Source of the DNA: DASZHC01 sp035938215
Lineage (GTDB): Bacteria > Verrucomicrobiota > Verrucomicrobiia > Chthoniobacterales > JAFAMB01
Reading direction: 5' to 3'
NCBI GenBank assembly: GCA_035938215.1
Contig: DASZHC010000095.1
Span: forward strand, 1-5,227
Length of the DNA: 5,227 bases
Below the pieces are notes generated by a model, which was not told the DNA's origin, ran no database searches, and was given only the letters and a program-made list of their open reading frames with translations. How positions within the stretch are numbered: the first letter of the stretch is position 1; each line of letters starts with the position of its first letter. Of this stretch, positions 1 to 5,133 are shown in pieces. Both the position numbers and the translations under genes were made by a program.

Positions 1-343
1 CCCTCAGAAACTTCTCCAGACTTTCCGCAGGACACGACTCCGAAAGAGAGCAACCCGCCTCCAGGTCCGGCAAAATCACCGTTTTCGTCGGGTTCACTAT
101 CTTCGCCGTTTCGGCCATGAAGTGCACACCACAGAACACAATCACGTCTGCGTCAGCCTCCCTGGCCTTAAAACTGAGTCCAAGCGAGTCGCCTACGTAA
201 TCGGCAACATCCTGAATCTCGGGAACTTGGTAATTGTGAGCGAGAATGATCGCGTTGCGCTGCCGCTTTAACCGCAGGACTTCGGCAGTTAGATCATATC
301 CTTCTTTGAGAGCAACCATCTTCTCAAAATTATGGGTCCTCAT
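1..343 (-). CDS. nadA: Quinolinate synthase NadA, N-terminal part (cut by window edge)
   Basis: NadA condenses iminoaspartate with dihydroxyacetone phosphate to give quinolinate, the precursor of NAD, using a [4Fe-4S] cluster in the cytoplasm. The window holds 114 codons, about a third of the usual 300-370 residues. Family signatures seen are AIILAHNYQVPEIQDVADYV (residues 31-50) followed directly by GDSLGLS, then FCGVHFMAETAKIVNP (70-85) and LPDLEAGCSLSESC (91-104). Cys98 in EAGCS fits the first of the three cluster cysteines; the other two would lie beyond the edge. I chose the ATG at 343 as the first in-frame start after an upstream stop. A second ATG at 319 (residue 9) is possible, and neither has a well-spaced Shine-Dalgarno. 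The gene lies 121 bp downstream of moeA on the same strand, but a terminator hairpin separates them, so nadA probably has its own promoter within 344-396. Identification is firm; the exact start is less sure. Confidence 0.95.
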   Translation of the reverse strand, partial: MRTHNFEKMVALKEGYDLTAEVLRLKRQRNAIILAHNYQVPEIQDVADYVGDSLGLSFKAREADADVIVFCGVHFMAETAKIVNPTKTVILPDLEAGCSLSESCPAESLEKFLR

Positions 344-396
344 CCTGCGCGGTGCAACATGGATTTAGAGCAAGGGGTCCAGGAGCCAGTGATGCG

Positions 397-417
397 AAAA
401 ATTCCGAGGGCTCGGAA
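397..417 (-). terminator. Rho-independent terminator after moeA
   Basis: Read on the minus strand, TTCCGA-GCCC-TCGGAA forms a perfect 6-bp stem with a 4-base loop, followed by five T residues (the A run at 397-401 on the plus strand). It lies about 48 bases past the moeA stop and 54 bases before the nadA start, where a terminator for moeA would be expected. The stem is short, so read-through into nadA is likely. No other good hairpin is seen in the moeA-nadA gap. Confidence 0.65.
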
Positions 418-464
418 GCATAAACAAACTCGGGTTTCCTCCAAAGAGAGTGAGATGATGCCCA

Positions 465-1646
465 TCAAAAGGGGATAATATCGACAATCGAATTCGCTGG
501 GATGGTCTGATCTGGCTCAAGACGGCAAAGCGCATTCGAACGGGATAATCCAAAGAGCGCGTGTGATTCTTGTCTGCCGAAAGGTCTGAAAACACCCTGA
601 GAGTACGTCCCACGTAAATAATGCGGGCGATCCCCAGCATTGACGAGGTCTTGCCCAAGCCGCGCCGGGAACCGAGGCAACTCCAGCGACACCCGTCCGC
701 CCAATTTCCACAGTGCTGGTCTGACGAAGAGCAGGAACGTGACAAAGGCTGAAACTGGATTCCCCGGTAATCCGAATACCAGGGTGCGGCCCCATTGACC
801 AAACATAAACGGTTTTCCAGGCTTCACTGCGACTCTCCACAGACGCAATTCCGCGCCGAGCTTCAGCAAGGTCGGTTTTACCAGATCTTTATCCCCAACG
901 GAAACGCCCCCTGCGACGATGATTGCATCGCTGCCTCGCGCGCGTTCCAAGGCAAGCAGATGTGCCTCTTCCGTATCGGGCACAATGTCGAAAACTTCTG
1001 CCTCGGCGCCGGAATTCGCGACCAGGTCGGCAACGAGAACCCGGTTTGTCTCATAAATTTCGCCAGGTCGGATGAGCTCTCCCTGCGACCGAAGCTCGCT
1101 CCCCGTCGCTATTATTTTGACTTTCGGACGTTGGAAAACACTCAAATCATTCAGACCTTGAGACGCGATTGCGGCCAGCTTTGGACCAGTGGCGACCTCC
1201 CCCCTCGAGATCACCATTTGGCCTTCGCTCAAGTCCCCTCCTCGAACCCGAATAAAGTCACCGCGGCCAACGCTCTCTTTCAAAACAATCGATTCGCCGA
1301 AACGATCAACATCCTCCTGCATAATGACGCAATCCGCCCCCCTGGGAATCGGTGCCCCGGTAAAAATTCGAATCGCGCACCCTCGTTCAACCATCAGGCC
1401 GCTATCCGGCCCGGCTGGCTGTTCTCCGGTGATCCTAAGGCGCGCACCGCGCGTCGCATCTTCACAACGAAGTGCATAACCATCTACGGTCGAGTTATCG
1501 AAACGAGGCAAAGGAATTGTAGCGCGAATATTTTCCGCGATAACTCGGTTGGAGCATTCCGAGAGTAAGACTTTGACGATGGCAAGTGGCCGGATGCTTC
1601 TCAGAACGCGGTCTAACGTCTCTTGTTCGCCAAGGAGCACGAACAA
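465..1646 (-). CDS. moeA: Molybdopterin molybdenumtransferase MoeA
   Basis: MoeA inserts molybdate into adenylylated molybdopterin, the last general step of molybdenum cofactor synthesis, in the cytoplasm. The product of 393 residues is close to the usual length of about 400. Conserved blocks appear in order: PLPRFDNSTVDGYAL (residues 45-59, with the conserved Asp55), RIFTGAPIPRGADCVIMQED (93-112), RVRGGDLSEG (133-142), ATGSEL (180-185), GEIYETN (195-201), GGVSVGDKD (246-254), VKPGKPFMFG (274-283) and GLPGNPVSA (292-300). The C-terminal beta domain ends normally in IVDIIPF. The start is the weak point. The open frame begins just after a stop at 1683-1685 and contains no ATG near the expected N-terminus; TTG at 1646 or GTG at 1640 are the only fitting starts and neither has a Shine-Dalgarno. 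Against E. coli MoeA only a few N-terminal residues could be missing. The 5' end lies about 50 bp from a methyltransferase remnant on the other strand, so the native promoter and start may have been replaced. No moaA, mobA or molybdoenzyme gene is visible nearby. Confidence 0.95.
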   Translation of the reverse strand: MFVLLGEQETLDRVLRSIRPLAIVKVLLSECSNRVIAENIRATIPLPRFDNSTVDGYALRCEDATRGARLRITGEQPAGPDSGLMVERGCAIRIFTGAPIPRGADCVIMQEDVDRFGESIVLKESVGRGDFIRVRGGDLSEGQMVISRGEVATGPKLAAIASQGLNDLSVFQRPKVKIIATGSELRSQGELIRPGEIYETNRVLVADLVANSGAEAEVFDIVPDTEEAHLLALERARGSDAIIVAGGVSVGDKDLVKPTLLKLGAELRLWRVAVKPGKPFMFGQWGRTLVFGLPGNPVSAFVTFLLFVRPALWKLGGRVSLELPRFPARLGQDLVNAGDRPHYLRGTYSQGVFRPFGRQESHALFGLSRSNALCRLEPDQTIPANSIVDIIPF

Positions 1647-1698
1647 CCAAAACGTAATCTGGCCAAAGAAGCAAGGGCGGGGTCAGCAGAAAGGAGCT

Positions 1699-2092
1699 CT
1701 AGTCCAAGCCGTAAGCGGTGACTTCTTCACCTCGGTCCCCGCCGGTTGCGACGCCTATGTGCTCAAGCACATCCTCCACGACAGGGACGACACCCGGTGC
1801 CAGACGATCCTGAGCCACTGCTGCGATGCCATGGCCCCGGGCGGTCGCGTTCTTGTGGTCGAAATGGTGGTTGCCGCCCCCGGGGGATCCGTCGTTCGCG
1901 CGGCTGATCGACCTCGAGATGCTAACCATCTCCTCGAATGGCAAAGAGAGGACAGAAAGCGAGTTCGCCGATCTATTCGCCAAGGCGGGGCTCGCGCTCG
2001 AGCGCGTGGTCCCGACGCAATCGCCATATTCCGTGCTCGAAGCGCTCCGCGTCCGTGCTCGAAAGCGCTCCGCGCGTGACCTCGCCTCCTAA
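1699..2092 (+). pseudogene. O-methyltransferase C-terminal remnant, truncated and frameshifted
   Basis: This is the C-terminal part of an AdoMet-dependent O-methyltransferase of the plant-COMT/acetylserotonin type (methyltransferase family 2). In the first frame GDFFTSVPAGCDAY and VLKHILHDRDD match the family, followed by AMAPGGRVLVVEMVVAAPG. Homology then continues one frame over with DPSFARLIDLEML, KERTESEFADLFAKAGL and VVPTQSPYSVLEAL, ending at TAA 2090-2092. Removing one base from the C5G5 run at 1877-1886 restores a continuous reading frame. The intact family is about 340 residues; only about 130 remain. The N-terminal dimerisation domain and the glycine-rich AdoMet motif I are absent. 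The histidine of HILHD is kept, but the usual tryptophan of HDWDD is arginine. No start codon or ribosome binding site fits. The 5' limit is approximate: clear homology begins near 1711. GC of about 65-68% in sampled rows exceeds that of the neighbours, which suggests transfer before decay. A homopolymer sequencing error could explain the frameshift but not the missing N-terminus. Confidence 0.82.
2031..2074 (+). repeat. 22-bp imperfect tandem duplication at the end of the methyltransferase remnant
   Basis: CCGTGCTCGAAGCGCTCCGC (2031-2050) recurs at 2053-2074 with one extra A (CGAAAGCG instead of CGAAGCG). The first copy encodes SVLEALR, the expected family C-terminus. The 22-bp unit is not a multiple of three, so the second copy is read in another frame and adds the arginine-rich tail RARKRSARDLAS. 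It looks like a slippage or duplication event in a gene no longer under selection. Confidence 0.8.
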
Positions 2093-2112
2093 TACCTCGA
2101 CGCCGTCTTAAC

Positions 2113-2140
2113 GTGCTGAAATTTCCGTTTCCAGCAGCAC
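2113..2140. other. Small inverted repeat after the methyltransferase remnant
   Basis: GTGCTG at 2113-2118 can pair with CAGCAC at 2135-2140 across a 16-base loop, 21 bases past the remnant's stop codon. No T run follows on either strand, so it is not a convincing intrinsic terminator. It may be a relic of the lost gene's 3' end, or chance. Confidence 0.3.
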
Positions 2141-2160
2141 TTACGGATACAGCAGAGAGG

Positions 2161-2202
2161 TAGATGGTAGAAGACAGAAATCAGAAGGCAGAAGTCTGGA
2201 GA
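2161..2202. repeat. Purine-rich degenerate heptamer tandem repeat
   Basis: Six successive 7-bp units can be read on the plus strand: TAGATGG, TAGAAGA, CAGAAAT, CAGAAGG, CAGAAGT, CTGGAGA. The consensus is close to CAGAAGN, and purine-rich sequence continues to about 2215. On the minus strand this is a CTTCTGN series. There is no coding potential. Its sharp 7-bp period and position in a convergent intergenic spacer resemble short tandem repeat islands found between genes in some bacteria. Function is unknown. Confidence 0.75.
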
Positions 2203-2210
2203 AGGGTGAA

Positions 2211-2221
2211 CGGAATTTCCG
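2211..2221. repeat. Palindrome joining the two heptamer blocks
   Basis: CGGAATTTCCG is a perfect 5-bp inverted repeat around a central T. It sits between the purine-rich block and the C-rich block. The flanks show further loose complementarity (GGAGAAGGG on the left, CCTCC and CTCC on the right), so the two blocks could fold as an imperfect long hairpin around this centre. Confidence 0.5.
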
Positions 2222-2274
2222 ACCTCCGAACTCCGACCCTCCGACTCCGAACCCCGAACCCCGAACTCCAAACC
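2219..2274. repeat. C-rich degenerate heptamer tandem repeat
   Basis: Eight successive units, six of them of exactly 7 bp, run without interruption: CCGACCT, CCGAACT, CCGACCCT, CCGACT, CCGAACC, CCGAACC, CCGAACT, CCAAACC, then CCC. The consensus is CCGAACY, and one unit of 8 bp and one of 6 bp keep the mean period at seven. The block ends 14 bases before the GH3 stop codon. It shares the 7-bp period of the purine block at 2161-2202 but not its sequence. No promoter or gene is seen within it. Confidence 0.8.
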
Positions 2275-2278
2275 CCCA

Positions 2279-2294
2279 GCGCTGCTTCTAGCGC
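2279..2294 (-). terminator. Weak hairpin over the GH3 stop codon
   Basis: GCGCT and AGCGC form a 5-bp stem with a 6-base loop that includes most of the GH3 stop codon. On the minus strand it is followed by TGGGGGTTTGG, not a T run, so it is at best a weak or Rho-assisted end signal. No better terminator for the GH3 gene is visible before the repeat island. Confidence 0.25.
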
Positions 2295-4843
2295 ACTCGC
2301 AGCTGAAAAGATTGCTTGATCCGCAGATCCCGCGAAGAGGCTCCGATCACGATCTCGTACACACCGGGGTCTGTCCTCCATTCCATCCTGGCCGGGTCAA
2401 AGTAAGCGAATGATCTCTGGTCAAGGTTCATCTTCACACGTTTCGATTCGCCGGGAACAAGATAAACCTTCTCGAATCCCTTCAGCTCTTTCGGGGGGCG
2501 ATCAATGGCGGGGTGCTCAGGCTGCACATAAAGTTCAGCGACCTCGGCTCCCGCCCTCTTTCCGACGTTGGACAGATCGAATGAGACAGCTACTTCGCCA
2601 TCAGATTCATCCTGGTCGATCTGCAAATTCGTATATTTAAATTCCGTATAGGAAAGGCCGAAGCCGAACGGAAACAGAGGCACAATTTCAAAATGATCGT
2701 AGCCCCTGTAGCCGACGTAAATCCCCTCCCCATATCGCACGCTTACGCCCCCATCGGCAGAAGGATAGAAACCATAAGCCGGATTGTCTTCTTTCCGAGC
2801 CTCGAATGTCACGGGAAGTTTTGCGGATGGATTGATATCGCCAAACAAAATATCGGCCAGTGCATTTCCGCCTTCCTGGCCGGGATACCATGCGTGTAAT
2901 AGAACCGGTACTTTCTTCAGCCATCTATGCATGTCGATATTCCCACCTGAGTTCAGGATAACGATCGTATTGGGATTTTTCTCGGCCACTCTTCGCACCA
3001 GATCGTCCTGTGCATCCGGCAATCCGAAAGCTCGATCCGATCCCTCTCCCTCGTTCCCATTGTCAAATCCAACGCAAACAACCGCAGCGTCATACTCCTT
3101 GACTATTTCCGGGACTTCCAGCGAAGCCCAGCCGAACTGGGCCACTGCGCCACCCCCGCCGCTATTCTTATACTCGATTCGAAGCCTGTAAGTTTTGCCA
3201 GCCTCCAGAACACGCGTCGTCACATCGGGACGCGCGGCGTGATCCCCCCAATCGTCGATAATTAATTCGTCATCCAAAAAAACTCGGATTCCGGAATCTG
3301 CGCGTCCGCGAAAGACGTGTACCGAAGAACTGGTGGGACGAATCAAACCGGTCCATCGCACCGTGAATTGAACAGGCAACATGCTTCGAGTAGCCTCCTC
3401 GGCTGCCCAATCAAAATTGATTCGCTGATCGACCCGCTTCAGGATCGGGCGCCCGGAGAGCGACGGGTTGTCGAAGTATTCCCCCTCCATGCCACTTTCG
3501 TTCTTCCCGGATTCAACTTCGTGTTCAAACTGCGACGTTCCAAAATTTCCAACGCCGACACCAAAATAATCGACGCTGATGTCCGAACCCTTCCTGTTCT
3601 TTAGCCCGTCAAGAACGCTGACGGAGTAGAATGGCGCTACATACGAACTTCCCCAGCCAGAAGGAACACCTGGATGGGCATCGGGCCCGAGCACAGCGAT
3701 TTTTTTTGTTTTAGCACGATCGAGAGGCAGAGTTTTATTCTCGTTCTTCAGCAATACGATACCTTCCTGTGCGACTTCCAGGGCCGTTCTGGCGCTTTCG
3801 GGATTATTTTCCGGAATCGAATCATCGCGCTGAGAACGCCGAAGAAATCCGGCCCTAACAATCATTCTCAAGATGCGGCGGACCTTATCGTCGATCACTT
3901 CCTCACTTAGATCGCCCCGTTCGATTGCCGCAAGAAGATTTCCCGAATTCATCCAGTAGCCGGCCGGCATCTCTAAATCGAGGCCGTGCAAAGCCGGACC
4001 TAAAGCGCTATGCGTCGCTCCCCAGTCGGACATCAATACCCCATCGAACCGCCATTCCTGTTTGAGAATTCGATTGTTCAGGTATTCGCTTTCCGTGCAA
4101 TGCGAACCGTTGAGTTTATTATATGCATTCATAACCGCTCCTACCTTCGCCGTGCGCACCGCCGCTTCAAATGCCGGCAAGTAAATCTCGCGCAACGCGC
4201 GCTCGCTTACGATCACATCAATACTCCCTCGATTATACTCCTGATTATTAGCCGCGAAGTGCTTGGCCGTAGCAACAACTCCCTCTCCTTGGACACCACG
4301 GATGAACGGAACTGCCATCTGTGCCGCCAGAAAAGGATCTTCACCTGAAAGATATTCAAAATTTCTGCCGCAGAATGGAATGCGGTTGATGTTCATGCCG
4401 GGAGCAAGCAATACATGGATGCCGCGCGCTCGGCAGTCTCGTCCCATCGCTGCCCCTTCTTTTTCGGCTAACACTCGATTCCAAGTTGCTGCCAGCGCTA
4501 TGCCGGCCGGGTAACGAGTACTGGGCTTGTCCTGGCGCACGCCCAACGGTCCGTCTGACATACGGATCTCCGGAAGATCAAACCTAGGAATGGACCGAAT
4601 CGACATCGCGTTGATTCCACCGATGTAATCAAGCTTCTCGGCAAGCGTCATTTGTTTCAGAATTCTTTCGACCGCTTCTTCACTCGAATCGGCAGCAAGG
4701 GTTCCCGTCGCACAGAGGAGCGCGACCATGACAATGGTTGAAAACCCCGGGGTCCGCCCACTCGTAGGGTATCTACGATTTTTGTGATCCCTTTTTGCAT
4801 TACCGGAAGAAAATAGAATTGCTATAAGCTCGTTGCGACGCAT
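2288..4843 (-). CDS. Exported GH3 beta-glycosidase with inserted PA14 domain
   Basis: A retaining exo-acting glycoside hydrolase of family 3, most likely a beta-glucosidase, releasing terminal sugars from oligosaccharides outside the cytoplasm. Of 851 residues, 35-50 are hydrophobic with a likely signal peptidase cut after TGTLA. The GH3 barrel spans about 55-330: SDGPLGVR (96-103), GRNFEYLSGEDP (159-170) and KHFAANNQE (194-202) line the -1 subsite, and Asp273 in LMSDWGA is the nucleophile. The second GH3 domain starts near 355 and is interrupted by a PA14 domain (about 450-575: GEYFDNPSLSG, FRGRADSGIRVFLDD, IIDDWGDH). It resumes with the acid/base Glu600 in NEGEGSDR. An Fn3-like domain closes the protein (about 765-835). 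PA14 inserts in GH3 enzymes shape the sugar-binding site, but the exact substrate cannot be read here. The only ATG starts are at 4843 and 4729. The latter leaves no charged n-region, so I chose 4843, although it gives an unusually long 34-residue n-region and has no Shine-Dalgarno. Codons appear intact throughout. Confidence 0.95.
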   Translation of the reverse strand: MRRNELIAILFSSGNAKRDHKNRRYPTSGRTPGFSTIVMVALLCATGTLAADSSEEAVERILKQMTLAEKLDYIGGINAMSIRSIPRFDLPEIRMSDGPLGVRQDKPSTRYPAGIALAATWNRVLAEKEGAAMGRDCRARGIHVLLAPGMNINRIPFCGRNFEYLSGEDPFLAAQMAVPFIRGVQGEGVVATAKHFAANNQEYNRGSIDVIVSERALREIYLPAFEAAVRTAKVGAVMNAYNKLNGSHCTESEYLNNRILKQEWRFDGVLMSDWGATHSALGPALHGLDLEMPAGYWMNSGNLLAAIERGDLSEEVIDDKVRRILRMIVRAGFLRRSQRDDSIPENNPESARTALEVAQEGIVLLKNENKTLPLDRAKTKKIAVLGPDAHPGVPSGWGSSYVAPFYSVSVLDGLKNRKGSDISVDYFGVGVGNFGTSQFEHEVESGKNESGMEGEYFDNPSLSGRPILKRVDQRINFDWAAEEATRSMLPVQFTVRWTGLIRPTSSSVHVFRGRADSGIRVFLDDELIIDDWGDHAARPDVTTRVLEAGKTYRLRIEYKNSGGGGAVAQFGWASLEVPEIVKEYDAAVVCVGFDNGNEGEGSDRAFGLPDAQDDLVRRVAEKNPNTIVILNSGGNIDMHRWLKKVPVLLHAWYPGQEGGNALADILFGDINPSAKLPVTFEARKEDNPAYGFYPSADGGVSVRYGEGIYVGYRGYDHFEIVPLFPFGFGLSYTEFKYTNLQIDQDESDGEVAVSFDLSNVGKRAGAEVAELYVQPEHPAIDRPPKELKGFEKVYLVPGESKRVKMNLDQRSFAYFDPARMEWRTDPGVYEIVIGASSRDLRIKQSFQLRVR
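4800..4828 (+). promoter_or_regulatory. Extended -10 promoter for the small lipoprotein gene
   Basis: TGCTATAAG at 4820-4828 is an extended -10 element (TGn then TATAAG, one mismatch to TATAAT). TTACCG at 4800-4805 is a weak -35 at exactly 17 bp. Transcription would begin near 4835, giving a leader of about 60 bases before the ATG at 4897. The element lies inside the first codons of the divergent GH3 gene if that gene starts at 4843. Sigma-70-type consensus is assumed; some phyla use different -10 signals. Confidence 0.5.
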
Positions 4844-4896
4844 TGGGGGAAAAAAACAGCTTTACAATGGATGCTCTTCCGGTTGTTGTCGTGCGG

Positions 4897-5016
4897 ATGA
4901 AAGTATGGTCATGGTATCTCGTTATCCTGGCTGTGTTCGCGGCACTCACCCTTAGCTCATGCGCCTTGAACCAGGAAGGTGTTGCCCCGAATCCCGCCGA
5001 AATGCCCGACCACTAG
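4897..5016 (+). CDS. Small lipoprotein, 39 residues
   Basis: The sequence begins MKVWSWYLVILAVFAALTLS and continues SCALNQEGVAPNPAEMPDH. It has a short charged start, a hydrophobic core and the lipobox LSSC with Cys22, so signal peptidase II would leave a lipid-anchored peptide of only 18 residues with acidic and proline-containing character. Small lipoproteins of this shape are common in Gram-negative bacteria; I recognise no named family and propose no function. The frame stays open upstream to an ATG at 4867, which would add MDALPVVVVR, but the start at 4897 gives a textbook lipoprotein signal. Neither start has a strong Shine-Dalgarno; a GGGGGA at 4845-4850 is too distant. The gene is divergent from the GH3 gene, with only 53 bp between starts, and has an extended -10 promoter upstream. 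It converges on the OB-fold-like gene to its right. Its shortness makes chance possible, but the lipobox and promoter argue for a real gene. Confidence 0.7.
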   Translation: MKVWSWYLVILAVFAALTLSSCALNQEGVAPNPAEMPDH

Positions 5017-5022
5017 GCCTCG

Positions 5023-5047
5023 GCATTTTGAGAAATTTCTTCAATGC
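5023..5047. terminator. Inverted repeat between convergent genes, possible bidirectional terminator
   Basis: GCATT (5023-5027) pairs with AATGC (5043-5047), and the inner AGAAATTTCT (5031-5040) is a perfect palindrome; a small TTG/TC internal loop lies between the two stems. It starts 7 bases after the lipoprotein stop and 87 bases past the stop of the convergent OB-fold-like gene. The AT-rich centre leaves little loop, and no T run follows, so a terminator role rests mainly on position. Confidence 0.35.
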
Positions 5048-5133
5048 TTAACGCCTTTGGGGCCGCCCGGAGACAGGTGTGGCATTGTTGCGGCGAAAAC
5101 GGTTTGTCTCGGCACGGTCCACAATAAGCAGGT

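Noticed and set aside
365..421. 18-codon minus-strand frame (MLPSPRNFSHHWLLDPLL) between moeA and nadA, preceded by GGAGG
   Set aside because: The GGAGG is about 16 bases from the ATG, too far for a normal ribosome binding site, and the frame runs through the terminator hairpin. A leader peptide is not supported.
795..1568. Long plus-strand open frame (257 codons) opposite moeA
   Set aside because: It is antisense to a fully conserved moeA, begins without a ribosome binding site, and its translation shows no recognisable domain. It follows from codon structure on the other strand.
1877..1886. Programmed ribosomal frameshift at the C5G5 run
   Set aside because: The upstream part of the gene is missing, no start codon is available and no slippery heptamer is present. 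Mutation or sequencing error is simpler.
1699..2027. Minus-strand open frames of 90-94 codons opposite the methyltransferase remnant
   Set aside because: They are arginine-rich, proline-rich or otherwise low-complexity translations typical of shadow frames in high-GC DNA. The family match lies on the plus strand.
2161..2274. CRISPR array
   Set aside because: The repeat units are 7 bp and contiguous, with no unique spacers between them and no cas genes in the window.
2784..3191. Plus-strand open frame of 135 codons opposite the GH3 gene
   Set aside because: It lies antisense to conserved GH3 and PA14 motifs, including the acid/base region. Nothing in its translation resembles a protein family.
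4746..4810. Twin-arginine (Tat) export signal in the GH3 N-terminus (RR at residues 23-24)
   Set aside because: The residues around RR (NRRYPTS) do not match the S/T-R-R-x-F-L-K consensus, and a cofactor-free hydrolase has no clear need for Tat export.
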